From the NCBI RefSeq assembly GCF_022647665.1, contig NZ_CP071872.1, positions 4,960,001-5,024,000 of the forward strand: 64,000 nt of DNA. The letters are read 5' to 3'. Positions 48,009 through 55,561 of this stretch are shown here, piece by piece; the first letter of the stretch is position 1, and the number at the start of each line of letters is the position of its first letter. Both the position numbers and the translations under genes were made by a program. This stretch comes from Streptomyces formicae (GTDB taxonomy: Bacteria > Actinomycetota > Actinomycetes > Streptomycetales > Streptomycetaceae). A model generated the notes under the pieces. That model was given only the letters and a program-made list of their open reading frames with translations. It did not search any database and was not told where the DNA came from.

Positions 48009-48214
48009 CACGCGGCCTCGCCTTCCGTGGGGAGCGTGAACGCGGCGAGCGCGGACTCGGGGATCCGGATCGCACCGCCAGGTCCGTCGATAGCGGAGCC
48101 GACTACCTGCGGCTTTCCGTAGCGGACAGCCGGGAGGTGGCCGTCCTTGATCCAGCGGTACACGGTCGCGGGGTGCACGTTCAGTCGGGTCGCGACCTCC
48201 TTCACACGCAGCAT
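48008..48214 (-). CDS. Excisionase/BldC-type helix-turn-helix protein
   Basis: 68 residues. MLRVKEVATRLNVHPATVYRWIKDGHLPAVRYGKPQVV is a clear MerR-like winged HTH of the excisionase group; PGGAIRIPESALAAF is the usual end. GGGAG precedes the ATG. It is first in the leftward operon 48214-47014 or beyond and lies next to a repeat-containing intergenic region shared with the UTRA/GntR genes, so it may regulate transfer functions or excision. Confidence 0.82.
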   Translation of the reverse strand: MLRVKEVATRLNVHPATVYRWIKDGHLPAVRYGKPQVVGSAIDGPGGAIRIPESALAAFTLPTEGEAA

Positions 48215-48260
48215 TCACTGCTCCCTTCAGAGGCTCGGGGCTTGTCGCAACCATAAAGGT

Positions 48261-48331
48261 TTGATGCATAAGGTGGCAAGCTTTCGAGTCCATACGAGTC
48301 CGTTGCCCACCCAGGGAGGTCTATGCATCAA
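48261..48331. promoter_or_regulatory. Operator-like repeats between divergent units
   Basis: TTGATGCATA (48261-48270) and its exact inverse TATGCATCAA (48322-48331) lie 51 bases apart. Each is followed by related sequence containing AAGCTT. They sit between the leftward HTH operon (start 48214) and the rightward UTRA/GntR genes (start 48376), a fitting place for GntR operators. Confidence 0.5.
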
Positions 48332-48375
48332 GGCATTAAGCTTGAGGTCAGAGGCCCAACGGCAAGGAAGGCGCG

Positions 48376-48905
48376 ATGGGGAAAAAGTGGAGCGGAACCT
48401 CGCTGCCCTACGTGCTGCCCAACCCCGACGGGCAGCCTGACGCTTGGACGCAGGAGACTGCCGGGGAGCAGGCGACGCAGGAGCTCATCGAGGTGGCAGA
48501 GATTGAGCCGCCTCGAGCGGTCGCCGAGGCGCTCGGACTGGCAGAAGGCGAGAAGGTGGTAGCGCGGCGTCGCCTGATGCGCCGCGATGGCCGGCCGATC
48601 GAACTGACCAACTCGTACTACCCCTGGCGATCGCACGGGGCACTGGCCTGGCCGAGCACCGCAAGATCAAGGGTGGCGCACCGACTCTCCTGGCGTCACT
48701 CGGCCATCACCCCGGCCGAGTTGAGGAGACCGTCGAGGTTCGCTCCACAACAGCCGCCGAGCGCACGGCGCTCAAACTCGACGAAGACGAACCCGTCCTC
48801 GTCCTGCTCCGCAAGACAACGTCCCGGGCTCACGTGCCCATGGAGGTGAGCCTGATGACCATGCGAGAAGGCGCAAGACTCCGTTACGAGATCGAGGTGG
48901 ACTGA
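48376..48905 (+). pseudogene. UTRA-domain regulator without HTH, frameshifted
   Basis: Begins MGKKWSGTSLPYVLPNPDGQ. A UTRA effector-binding domain follows (PPRAVAEALGLAEGEKVVARRRLMRRDGRPIELTNSYYP) but breaks at about 48625. The rest (IARGTGLAEHRKIKGGAPTLLASLG ... RLRYEIEVD) is in the next frame, as if one C of a CCCC run were missing. The N-terminal winged helix is absent from the start, so this is a ligand-sensing partner type. It ends two bases before the complete GntR gene. Confidence 0.75.
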
Positions 48906-48906
48906 C

Positions 48907-49671
48907 GTGGCCAAGGCACACGAGGACAAGCGGCCCGTCGCCGAGCGCATCGCCGCGAACCTGCGAGAGCTGATCATGTCTGGCGAGTGGGAGCCGGGCT
49001 GGAAGATCCCCAAGACGGACGCTCTCATCGAGGAGCACGGCGCGTCGAACGTCACCATCCAGCGCGCGCTCAACATCCTGAAGGCTGAGGGCTTGCTGGA
49101 GGGCAAGGCCGGCAGTGGCGTGTTCGTTCGGGAGCGGGCGCCGCAGACGATCCAGCCCGCCTCGTTCATGGCGCCGTCGGATCCTGGTCAGCCGTACAGG
49201 TGGGTGACCGAGGCGACGAAGCGCTCGCAGCGTGGCGGCAACCGCATCGTCGAGGTCGGTGAAACGATCCCGCCGAAGCGGGTTCGCGCCATCCTTGGAC
49301 TCCCGGACCGCGGGACCGCGGTGCTGCGATCCCGGATCGGCATCCTCGACGACGAGCCGGCCGAGCTGGTGGACTCGTTCTACCCGGCCGACTTGGCGGT
49401 GGGCACGCGCCTGGCGGATCGACGGAAGATTCCCGGCGGATCGCCGACGCTCCTTGCGGAGATGGGCTATCCGCCACGCGAGCAGGAGGACGAGATCTCG
49501 GCGCGCCCGGCGACCACCCACGAGTTCGTCCACCTCGAACTGCCTGCCGACATCCCCGTCATCGAGGTCTTCCGCGTGGTCTACAGCGACGACCGGCGCC
49601 CCATCGAAGTGACGACGCTGGTGAAGCCCGCCCACCTCTTCAAGATGGGCTATCACCTGCCCGTTCATTGA
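48907..49671 (+). CDS. GntR/HutC-family regulator with UTRA domain
   Basis: 254 residues from a GTG. Winged helix at about 8-75 (AERIAANLRELIMSGEWEPGWKIPKTDALIEEHGASNVTIQRALNIL), then UTRA domain (RAILGLPDRGTAVLRSRIGIL, SFYPADLAVGT, KIPGGSPTLLAEMGY). Similar to KorSA-type GntR repressors that silence transfer genes of AICEs. It may control the divergent leftward operon and the prophage state. Confidence 0.88.
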   Translation: MAKAHEDKRPVAERIAANLRELIMSGEWEPGWKIPKTDALIEEHGASNVTIQRALNILKAEGLLEGKAGSGVFVRERAPQTIQPASFMAPSDPGQPYRWVTEATKRSQRGGNRIVEVGETIPPKRVRAILGLPDRGTAVLRSRIGILDDEPAELVDSFYPADLAVGTRLADRRKIPGGSPTLLAEMGYPPREQEDEISARPATTHEFVHLELPADIPVIEVFRVVYSDDRRPIEVTTLVKPAHLFKMGYHLPVH

Positions 49672-49683
49672 GCTCGGTCCGCT

Positions 49684-49707
49684 AGCCCCCGGTCGACGCC
49701 GGGGGCT
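49684..49707 (+). terminator. Strong intrinsic terminator
   Basis: AGCCCCCGG and CCGGGGGCT form a perfect 9-bp stem with a 6-base loop followed by TTTC, 12 bases after the GntR stop. Confidence 0.85.
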
Positions 49708-49810
49708 TTCGCGTCCCCAATGCGCGCGAGAGCTTGATACAGATGCGAATAAGCCTTACGGTTCAGGTGGCGAAAGCGTGGCGGATGCCACACGCACAGT
49801 TAGGAGCGGC

Positions 49811-50302
49811 ATGCTCGAAGACGTGGCTGTAGCCCCGTACCACGACCCCGACTACGTGGACTGGGTGTACGAGCAACACGAACAGGGCCTCTACCCAGTG
49901 CGCCTGCCAGCCAGGCACTACCTGGGCTGGGCCTTCAACAGCTGCACCTGGGACGGCAGAGGCTTCTTCTACGAACCTTTCCCACGCCCCGACTCGGACT
50001 CTGTGTCGCTGATCATGCGCGTCTGCGGGGGAAAGGTCGAACCAGGGAATCGCCACCCCCGCATCCGCACCGCTCTCTACCGGTTCTACGACGACGCGGG
50101 CGAGCTGCTCTATGTGGGCATCAGCGGAGACCCGGAGTTGCGCCAAGCGCAGCACTCCAAGGACAAGTCGTGGTGGCCCGAGGTCATGGATGCCTCCATC
50201 GAATGGTTCAACAACCGAGACGTGGCTCTCGACAGAGAGGCCTCCGCAATCCGCCGAGAGAAGCCGAAGTACAACGTCCAGCACAATCAGGCTACTGCCT
50301 GA
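49811..50302 (+). CDS. GIY-YIG-type nuclease-like protein with novel N-terminal part
   Basis: 163 residues from an ATG with AGGAG upstream. The C-terminal half reads TALYRFYDDAGELLYVGISGDPELRQAQHSKDKSWW, the GIY-YIG core (Y-R-F-Y...Y-V-G-I), followed by E-A-S-A-I-R-R-E-K-P-K-Y-N with the usual catalytic Glu/Asn context. The first 85 residues (DPDYVDWVYEQHEQGLYPVRL...) match nothing I know. It stands alone between two terminators. Confidence 0.78.
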   Translation: MLEDVAVAPYHDPDYVDWVYEQHEQGLYPVRLPARHYLGWAFNSCTWDGRGFFYEPFPRPDSDSVSLIMRVCGGKVEPGNRHPRIRTALYRFYDDAGELLYVGISGDPELRQAQHSKDKSWWPEVMDASIEWFNNRDVALDREASAIRREKPKYNVQHNQATA

Positions 50303-50311
50303 AACGCGAAC

Positions 50312-50336
50312 GGCCGGGCGCTGCGAACGCCCGGCC
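50312..50336 (+). terminator. Intrinsic terminator
   Basis: GGCCGGGCG and CGCCCGGCC form a perfect 9-bp stem (loop CTGCGAA) followed by TGTTC, ten bases after the GIY-YIG gene stop. Confidence 0.8.
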
Positions 50337-50397
50337 TGTTCATCCAGCGGATTGCCGTCCGCTGATCAGTGCTCCACCCAACGAGAAGGAGTCACCT

Positions 50398-50754
50398 GTG
50401 ACTGTACTCGAAACCGCCCCCGTCGTCCCCACGACCGTGTCTCATCCCACTGCCTGCCCGCGGTGGTGCAAAGATCGTCACGCCCCGTCCGCGCATCACT
50501 TCGGTCCCACGTCGACGGCGCATTGGTCGCCGCAGGTGATCCTGCCGAATCCGGCGCCGTTGCAGGGGGCGTCGGCTGTGATGATGCGGGCTGAGCTGTA
50601 CCGGGGTGATTTCGATGCGGGCACCGGGGAGCCGGTGCTGTACGTGCAGGGCGAGACGGACATCGACATGACGCCGGACGAGGCCGATATTTTCATCGCC
50701 CAGTTGCAGGCGTTCGTCGACACGCTGCGGGTGCTGCGCCGGCAGATGGTTTAA
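50398..50754 (+). CDS. DUF6907-like protein
   Basis: 118 residues from a GTG with AAGGAG upstream. HPTACPRWCKDRHAPSAHHFG near the N-terminus is the C-P-x-W-C...H...H signature of the DUF6907 family of Streptomyces and actinophages, followed by a beta-rich region and the helix MTPDEADIFIAQLQAFVDTL. Function unknown. Confidence 0.8.
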   Translation: MTVLETAPVVPTTVSHPTACPRWCKDRHAPSAHHFGPTSTAHWSPQVILPNPAPLQGASAVMMRAELYRGDFDAGTGEPVLYVQGETDIDMTPDEADIFIAQLQAFVDTLRVLRRQMV

Positions 50755-50771
50755 CCCCAGACGCACGTGAG

Positions 50772-50797
50772 GGCCCCTCTCCAGGCGGAGAGGGGCC
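50772..50797. terminator. Strong bidirectional terminator
   Basis: GGCCCCTCTCC and GGAGAGGGGCC form an 11-bp perfect stem with a 4-base loop and a following TTTAT, between the convergent genes ending at 50754 and 50802. It separates the leftward early operon from the regulators to its left. Confidence 0.88.
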
Positions 50798-50801
50798 TTT
50801 A

Positions 50802-51416
50802 TCACGCCGCTGCCCGCCGTTCGGCGAGCGGCAGACCGAAGAGTTCGCTGTGCCCGTACTGCTGGCTGCAGCCTGGGCACTTGACGCCGGCGGTGTCGAG
50901 GGTGACGCGGAGGATGGCGCCGCAGGGGCAGGCGACGGGGACGCGGCGTGGGGGTTTTTCGCCGGTGATGAGGCGTTCGGCTTGGGCGCGGACGGACCTG
51001 AGTTCGTCGGCGATCTCTTTCACTGCGGGGTGTTCGTCGCAGATCATCGGCAGGTTGGTGATCAGGGTCTTGGCGCCCCAGTCGACGATGGCGGTGATCG
51101 ACGTGTAGTCGGGGATCGACCAGCCTTCCCTCTCGCAGAGGTCGCGTGCCCAGCCGCCGAGGACGCCTTCGATTCCGCCGCGGGCTCGAAGGTCTACGGC
51201 GTCGAGCGAGCACGGTATGGGCGCGGTGCGGGTGCCGCTGCGTCCGTCGCCGCCTCGCCGGCCGGGCTGGAGGGCTGCGGCGAGTGCCCGGTACAGCCGC
51301 GGGAGGGCTTCGAGGTTAGTGCGCATGCGGTCCTCGCAGCCCCGGTGGACACGCTCGCGGGCGGGGCGGTCGCAGACGGCGCAGGGCCAGGACTCGGGGT
51401 CAACGGCGGTGGTCAC
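50802..51416 (-). CDS. Prophage protein with two zinc-binding ends
   Basis: 204 residues from a GTG. N-terminal C-A-V-C-D-R-P...RGCEDRM and C-terminal VACPCGAILRVTLDTAGVKCPGCSQQYG form two likely zinc ribbons around a helical middle (EREGWSIPDYTSITAIVDWGAKTL). Common in Streptomyces prophages and sometimes annotated as a replication or transcription accessory protein. It is the last gene of the early leftward operon. Confidence 0.75.
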   Translation of the reverse strand: MTTAVDPESWPCAVCDRPARERVHRGCEDRMRTNLEALPRLYRALAAALQPGRRGGDGRSGTRTAPIPCSLDAVDLRARGGIEGVLGGWARDLCEREGWSIPDYTSITAIVDWGAKTLITNLPMICDEHPAVKEIADELRSVRAQAERLITGEKPPRRVPVACPCGAILRVTLDTAGVKCPGCSQQYGHSELFGLPLAERRAAA

Positions 51417-51448
51417 GGCGGCGGCTCCTTGCGGTGTGCGGGCGGGGC

Positions 51449-51766
51449 TCAGGCGGTGGCGGGGGTACGGACGAGGGCTCCGTTGGGTCCGGGCTTGTAC
51501 ACGCGCCGCGTGTTCTTCTGGATCTTTCGAGCTACTTCTTCGGCGAGGTCGACGTTCTGCATTTGGGCGATCGAGACCAGGTACAGGAAGACGTCGGCTA
51601 GCTCTTCGCCGGCGTCGGCCAGTCCTTTGCGCCAGGCGGTGAAGGCTTCGCCGGCTTCGGCGTTGAGCAGGCCGTATTCGAGTGCGATGTCGGTGGTGTT
51701 GAAGCCTTTGGTGAGCTTGTTCTGCCAGGCGAGTTTCTGGGCGTCGCGGATGGTCAGGTCGGTCAC
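51449..51766 (-). CDS. MazG-like nucleotide pyrophosphohydrolase
   Basis: 105 residues. EYGLLNAEAGEAFTAWRKGLADAGEELADVFLYL contains the E-x-x-E ... E-x-x-D metal-binding arrangement of the MazG/dUTPase-like all-alpha NTP pyrophosphatases. These enzymes clean nucleotide pools or lower (p)ppGpp in hosts; phages often carry them. Its start overlaps the stop of the next upstream gene. Confidence 0.85.
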   Translation of the reverse strand: MTDLTIRDAQKLAWQNKLTKGFNTTDIALEYGLLNAEAGEAFTAWRKGLADAGEELADVFLYLVSIAQMQNVDLAEEVARKIQKNTRRVYKPGPNGALVRTPATA

Positions 51767-52365
51767 GGCTGCTCCTGCGGGTCGGGGGCGGCGCCGATGA
51801 CGGCGTACAGCTCGAGGTCGCTGATCAGCCCCTGCCGGTGGAGAGCGGCGGCGCCCCGTACCCGTTCGAGCATGTCGCCGCGCGCCTTGCTTTCGACGCG
51901 GAGGTCGGCGCTGATCGCTTTCTGGATGGCGAGGTCGGTCCGCGCCTCGCTGAGTGCGGCCTCGGCGCGCTCGGCGCGGTCACGCATCGCAGTCCAGTCC
52001 CGGCGGAGCCGGTCTGTCTCGCGTCCGAGCATGTCCCGCTCGGCGGCCAGCTGCTGAAGACCGGCGATGGCGGGCACCCGCAGCACCGCGTCGGCGAGGG
52101 CGAGGCTGTCGGCGTGGTCGTCGTCGTTGCGGTACCAGCCACGCCCGTCGGAAGCCGAGCCGTTCCGGTGCAGGGCGATCGCCTCGGCGATCTGCTCGCG
52201 GACGTCGGCCGGAACCGGGGCGGGGGCGTTCCACCAGCGCACGTTTCGGTCGTCGGCGTGGTCGCCCGTGTGGCTGGCGGGCAGGACGCATTCGACGGGC
52301 GGGGTGGTCAGCAGCGTCCGCGGGGAGAGGTGCCCGCAGTGCTCGGCTGGTGTGGGTTCAGGCAT
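51763..52365 (-). CDS. Prophage hypothetical protein with coiled coil
   Basis: 200 residues starting MPEPTPAEHCGHLSPRT. N-terminal Cys/His segment (HCGHLSPRTLLTTPPVECVLPASHTGDHADD) could bind zinc; about 95-165 form a coiled coil (QLAAERDMLGRETDRLRRDW). The start region is almost identical in DNA to that of the gene starting at 53082. Function unknown. Confidence 0.68.
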   Translation of the reverse strand: MPEPTPAEHCGHLSPRTLLTTPPVECVLPASHTGDHADDRNVRWWNAPAPVPADVREQIAEAIALHRNGSASDGRGWYRNDDDHADSLALADAVLRVPAIAGLQQLAAERDMLGRETDRLRRDWTAMRDRAERAEAALSEARTDLAIQKAISADLRVESKARGDMLERVRGAAALHRQGLISDLELYAVIGAAPDPQEQP

Positions 52366-52579
52366 CGGGGCCTCCGGAGTGCTGGCGCTTGGCGCGGTAC
52401 AGGGCGACGTGCAGACCGAGGCGGGTGCGGGCCGTGCCGTGGGCGACGAGGCTCAGGCCGCGCCAAGCCTCCCACTCGAACGGGCCGGAGCCGGTGACCT
52501 CGAAGTCGAGGTCGTCGGTGAGGGGTTCGGGTGTGGCCGGGCTCCAGGAGCCATCAGGGTTCTGCCGTGACACGGTCAT
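52358..52579 (-). CDS. Small prophage protein, 73 aa
   Basis: 73 residues starting MTVSRQNPDGSWSPATPEPL, followed by DDLDFEVTGSGPFEWEAWRG and a basic end. AAAGGA precedes the ATG; a 23-base leader is identical to that of the gene starting at 53338. It overlaps the 51763 gene start by eight bases. Function unknown. Confidence 0.62.
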   Translation of the reverse strand: MTVSRQNPDGSWSPATPEPLTDDLDFEVTGSGPFEWEAWRGLSLVAHGTARTRLGLHVALYRAKRQHSGGPDA

Positions 52580-53082
52580 TTCGGTTCCTTTCGGGCTGGG
52601 GTGGGCTGGTAGGCGGCGCACGGGCAGTGCCTGCAGCGGTCGTCGCCCTTGATGCCCGCATGGTCGTCGAGCGGGTGTCCGCAGTCGCAGCCAGATCCGT
52701 TCGCGGCGGCGATCACCTCCTCGGGGTTGTGCGCACTGCAGTGGTGCTTGCAGCCGTAGCAGGGGCAGCGGCACGGGTTCGGGCTGGTCTCGTAGCCGGG
52801 GCACGACGCGACCGCGGCGGCCAACTCTGCGGGCTCCTGCCGGACGGACGTGACGCGCGCCTTCACGCGACCTGCCGGGCGCTCGCCGGTAAACGGGGCG
52901 GGGGTGGGGGCGCAGCGAGCGGGCTGCCGCTCGAGGACCGTGCTGGCCGCGTCGGGCTCGGGGCATTCGATCCGCGAGCAGGTGACGTAGCCGCCGGATC
53001 CGAGGAACAGGCTGGTCTTGCCGCAGGCCGGGCACTTGCCCTGCACGTCGAGCATCGGGGTAGCGGGGGTGGGTTCAGGCAT
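52576..53082 (-). CDS. Cysteine-rich zinc-binding protein
   Basis: 168 residues from the ATG at 53082 with GGAGG five bases upstream (an ATG at 53094 is the alternative). At least three Cys clusters: KCPACGKTSLFLGSGGYVTCSRIEC, NPCRCPCYGCKHHCSAH and GCDCGHPLDDHAGIKGDDRCRHCPCAAY. Such multi-zinc proteins (DUF6085-like) are typical of actinophages. Role unknown; nucleic-acid or protein binding is likely. Confidence 0.72.
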   Translation of the reverse strand: MPEPTPATPMLDVQGKCPACGKTSLFLGSGGYVTCSRIECPEPDAASTVLERQPARCAPTPAPFTGERPAGRVKARVTSVRQEPAELAAAVASCPGYETSPNPCRCPCYGCKHHCSAHNPEEVIAAANGSGCDCGHPLDDHAGIKGDDRCRHCPCAAYQPTPARKEPK

Positions 53083-53338
53083 CGGAGCCTCCATCGGTCG
53101 GGGCGGTGGCGTGGGCGACGCGGCCGAGGTGCTCCTGGCAGAGGCAGCCGTCGACCGGGGACCAGGACGGGCAGACGCTGGTGACCCCGGTTGTGTGGCT
53201 GCAAGGGTCGTTCCAGAACTCGGCGTCGCAGCCGCACTTGTCGTTGTTGTGCCAGCGGGGTACGGGCTGGCGGCAGAGGTCGCAGACGAGGTACGGGTTC
53301 GCGAACGAGACGTAGACGTGGGTTCGGGTGTGGGTCAT
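53075..53338 (-). CDS. Cysteine-rich zinc-binding protein, 87 aa
   Basis: 87 residues: LVCDLCRQPVPRWHNNDKCGCDAEFWND and PCSHTTGVTSVCPSWSPVDGCLCQEHL supply several C-x-x-C and C-x-C pairs. It overlaps the gene at 53082 by eight bases. Shares its 5' leader with the gene starting at 52579. Function unknown. Confidence 0.68.
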   Translation of the reverse strand: MTHTRTHVYVSFANPYLVCDLCRQPVPRWHNNDKCGCDAEFWNDPCSHTTGVTSVCPSWSPVDGCLCQEHLGRVAHATAPTDGGSDA

Positions 53339-53523
53339 TTCGGTTCCTTTCGGGCGGGGTTGGTGGCGGCCTGGGTCGCGTGGGGCTCTGTGCGCCTCTG
53401 AGGGCCGTTCTGCGGGCCTTGCGGGGCTGGAGTCGCAATCCGCGTTTCGGGCCGGGAGGCGGGCGCACAGCCACGCTCACGCCGCTGTTGCGGTCCGAGC
53501 GGAGACGGCCGGTGCGGAATCAC
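53335..53523 (-). CDS. Small basic Pro/Arg/Gln-rich protein, doubtful
   Basis: 62 residues from a GTG that overlaps the preceding stop (GTGA), ending in an ATGA overlap with the next start. The composition is low-complexity (Arg, Pro, Gln, Thr), so coding is uncertain. It is included because both ends are coupled exactly as in neighbouring genes and GGGAGG precedes the start. Confidence 0.4.
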   Translation of the reverse strand: MIPHRPSPLGPQQRRERGCAPASRPETRIATPAPQGPQNGPQRRTEPHATQAATNPARKEPK

Positions 53524-53786
53524 GACGCCTCCCGAGTTGCCACGGGCGGCTGTTGCGCCGGGATCAGCCCCCGCCGTCGCGCGACCCGCACGGCTGCGGC
53601 CCGGCGTTCGTCGCGGTCCATCCAGGCAACACCGAGGCGCTTGTACGCCTCGGACAGGCGGGAGGCGACTTGCTCTCGGGGGATCCCGATGCGGCGGGCC
53701 ACGACGGTCAGCGGTGCCCCGTCTTCGGCGGCGAGGAGGACGGCGGCCTGGCGGGCCGTGAGTGGCTGGCGAGCGGGGCCTCTCAC
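53520..53786 (-). CDS. LuxR-type helix-turn-helix protein
   Basis: 88 residues from a GTG with AGGAGG six bases upstream. PLTARQAAVLLAAEDGAPLTVVARRIGIPREQVASRLSEAYKRLGV is a LuxR/sigma-region-4-like HTH. There is no receiver or ligand domain. It may regulate early prophage genes. Coupled by GTGA to the 31-residue gene before it. Confidence 0.78.
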   Translation of the reverse strand: MRGPARQPLTARQAAVLLAAEDGAPLTVVARRIGIPREQVASRLSEAYKRLGVAWMDRDERRAAAVRVARRRGLIPAQQPPVATREAS

Positions 53787-53878
53787 GACGGGCCTCCTGT
53801 CGCGTGGGTGTGTCGCCGGAAGTGCCCGTTGCAGTGCGGGCACCACGTGCGGCCGTCAGGCGGGGGTGGGGTGGTCAC
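53783..53878 (-). CDS. Tiny zinc-finger protein, 31 aa
   Basis: 31 residues from a GTG that overlaps the preceding stop; its own stop overlaps the next start. DGRTWCPHCNGHFRRHTHATG offers C-x-x-C and several His ligands, enough for one zinc finger. Very short, so moderate confidence. Confidence 0.5.
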   Translation of the reverse strand: MTTPPPPDGRTWCPHCNGHFRRHTHATGGPS

Positions 53879-54255
53879 GACGGGCTCCCGTTGATCAGGC
53901 GGGCCAGGGCAAGCAAGTGCTGGGACCGTTGCCGCATCTCCGCGCCGGAGATGCGGAGCAGTCCAGCCTCGAAGGCCAGTAGCTCAGCGAGCGCCTGCCC
54001 GGCGCCGGGGTGCATGGCGGCGATGAAGTCGGCATTCGCGGTGTCACAGTCGGCTCGCTGCTCGGTCGCCTGCGGCTCCCCTGTGGCGATGGCGTAGGTC
54101 CATTCGCTGACGGGGTGCAGTTCGCCGTCGCGATAGCCGTCCAGGTGGTACTCCTGGCCGCGCCACGTGGTCTGCCACGGGCCATCATCGGCCTGCCCGG
54201 CAAGACGGCGCAGTTTCTCGGCTGCTGCCCTGAGTTCTTCGGCGGGTGTGGTCAC
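53875..54255 (-). CDS. Prophage hypothetical protein
   Basis: 126 residues from a GTG. MTTPAEELRAAAEKLRRLAGQADDGPW at the N-terminus and DCDTANADFIAAMHPGAGQALAELLAFEA further on are a pattern found in many actinophage proteins of unknown function (ead/Ea22-like). Coupled on both sides by 4-base overlaps. Confidence 0.7.
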   Translation of the reverse strand: MTTPAEELRAAAEKLRRLAGQADDGPWQTTWRGQEYHLDGYRDGELHPVSEWTYAIATGEPQATEQRADCDTANADFIAAMHPGAGQALAELLAFEAGLLRISGAEMRQRSQHLLALARLINGSPS

Positions 54256-54461
54256 AGGTAGCTCGCTTTCGGTTCGATGTCGGCGATGGGCCGGTGGTGC
54301 GGGATCTGGGCGCGGGCCGGGCTGCGGCCGTGTTCGAGGAGGGCGAAGTCCGGGCGGTCGTGGAGGTCGGCGAACGCGCGGTCGGCTTCGGCGAGCTGCC
54401 GGTCGAGCTCGGCGTCATCCGGCCACAAGCACGGGCCGACGTCCCACGGGGCGGCGGTCAC
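54252..54461 (-). CDS. Small prophage protein, 69 aa
   Basis: 69 residues from a GTG at 54461 (VTAAPWDVGPCLWPDDAELD...), coupled to both neighbours by GTGA overlaps. Helical and acidic in the middle. Function unknown. Confidence 0.58.
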   Translation of the reverse strand: MTAAPWDVGPCLWPDDAELDRQLAEADRAFADLHDRPDFALLEHGRSPARAQIPHHRPIADIEPKASYL

Positions 54462-54763
54462 GGGGCGGCCTGCCATTTCGGGCAGTTGGAGATCGGGAAG
54501 GTGGCACCGGCGGGTGCGGCATCGACGTCGCAGCCCTCTGGGTAGCTGCCGCACGCGCACCACCCGTCCGGGTTGCAGTACTCCTCGCTCTGCATTGCGG
54601 GCAGGTGGTGTTCGCACGTCTTGCAGTTCCTGAGCGCCGGGTTCTTCCAGCAGCGCGTCATGTGGTCCTCGATGCGCTTCGCGTCGGCGCGGGTGTAGCG
54701 GCGGCAGAAGGGGCACTGGTGCCGGGTGACGACGACGGGGGTCGGGAGGTCGACGATGGTCAC
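54458..54763 (-). CDS. Cysteine-rich zinc-binding protein, 101 aa
   Basis: 101 residues from a GTG with GAGGAG upstream. HQCPFCRRYTRADAKRIEDHMTRCW is a C2HC-type finger; NCKTCEHHLPAMQSEEYCNPDGWCACG adds further C-x-x-C groups. Probably a DNA- or protein-binding early protein. A strong terminator lies upstream. Confidence 0.7.
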   Translation of the reverse strand: MTIVDLPTPVVVTRHQCPFCRRYTRADAKRIEDHMTRCWKNPALRNCKTCEHHLPAMQSEEYCNPDGWCACGSYPEGCDVDAAPAGATFPISNCPKWQAAP

Positions 54764-54795
54764 AGGCTTCTCCTCGGTAGGTAGGGTTCGGGGTG

Positions 54796-54824
54796 CACCC
54801 CCGCCGGGTCGAACGGCGGGGGTG
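54796..54824 (-). terminator. Hairpin terminator within early region
   Basis: CACCCCCGCC and GGCGGGGGTG form a 10-bp perfect stem with a 9-base loop, nine bases beyond the DUF4326 gene stop and before the gene starting at 54763. It may split the early operon. Confidence 0.72.
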
Positions 54825-54832
54825 TCCGGCGT

Positions 54833-55471
54833 TCACGGGGCGGGGGTGGTGGAGCTGTTAGCGAGCTTCAGCAGCACGTCGGCGTGGCAGGGGCCGTCAA
54901 GCGGGCACCAGCACATGAGGTCCCGGCCGCGGAGTTCGGCGGCGTTGTCGCGGATCCAGTCGCGGCGGTCGCGCGACCAGGAGGTCCCTTCCGGGCCCGG
55001 CCCGCCGTCCAGTTCGCCGTTCATCCACCGCTGGAACTGGTCGGCTACGACCTCGCGCGCCTCGTTCTTGGAGTCGGCGAAGCCGGCTTCGAGGCAGTCG
55101 GCAACCGTGAAGGGGTTACCCCAGCGGCTGCCGCGGCCGACGTACTTGGCGCCGTTCGCCGACCATCCGGCGGTGCGCTTCCGCTGGATCCGCTCCGGGG
55201 TGGTGGTGATCCGGGCAGCGAGGAAGCTCGCCGCTTTGGCGCCAGCCAGGTCGAGCCACAGGAAGCCGCCCTTCGTCCGGTCGGGGTTGACCTGGAACAG
55301 GCAGTCGGCGAGCTCGGGGCGACCCATCTCGGTGAGCACGGGCGTGATGTGGGGGCGGGCGTGCTCGACGACGGTGCGGCTGAGGACGTTCGGGTCGGTC
55401 GTGCGGACGGTCAGCGGCGGCACGGGGTTCGTCTTGCCGAGCTTTCCGAACTCGAGCTGGTAGGTGGCCAT
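54833..55471 (-). CDS. DUF4326-domain protein
   Basis: 212 residues. The C-terminal part has the DUF4326 signature: YVGRGSRWGNPFTVADC, FQRWMNGEL, LRGRDLMCWCPLDGPCHADVLLKLAN. The N-terminal 90 residues are an added alpha/beta domain (MATYQLEFGKLGKTNPVPPLTVR). DUF4326 proteins are common in phages; function is not established. Confidence 0.82.
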   Translation of the reverse strand: MATYQLEFGKLGKTNPVPPLTVRTTDPNVLSRTVVEHARPHITPVLTEMGRPELADCLFQVNPDRTKGGFLWLDLAGAKAASFLAARITTTPERIQRKRTAGWSANGAKYVGRGSRWGNPFTVADCLEAGFADSKNEAREVVADQFQRWMNGELDGGPGPEGTSWSRDRRDWIRDNAAELRGRDLMCWCPLDGPCHADVLLKLANSSTTPAP

Positions 55472-55561
55472 TGGGCGGGTCTCCTTCGGGTTGGGGCGGG
55501 AGGGGCTAGACAGCGGGGGTTGGGTTGGGCGTGGCCGTGGCGTGCGGGCCGGCAGGGCGGG

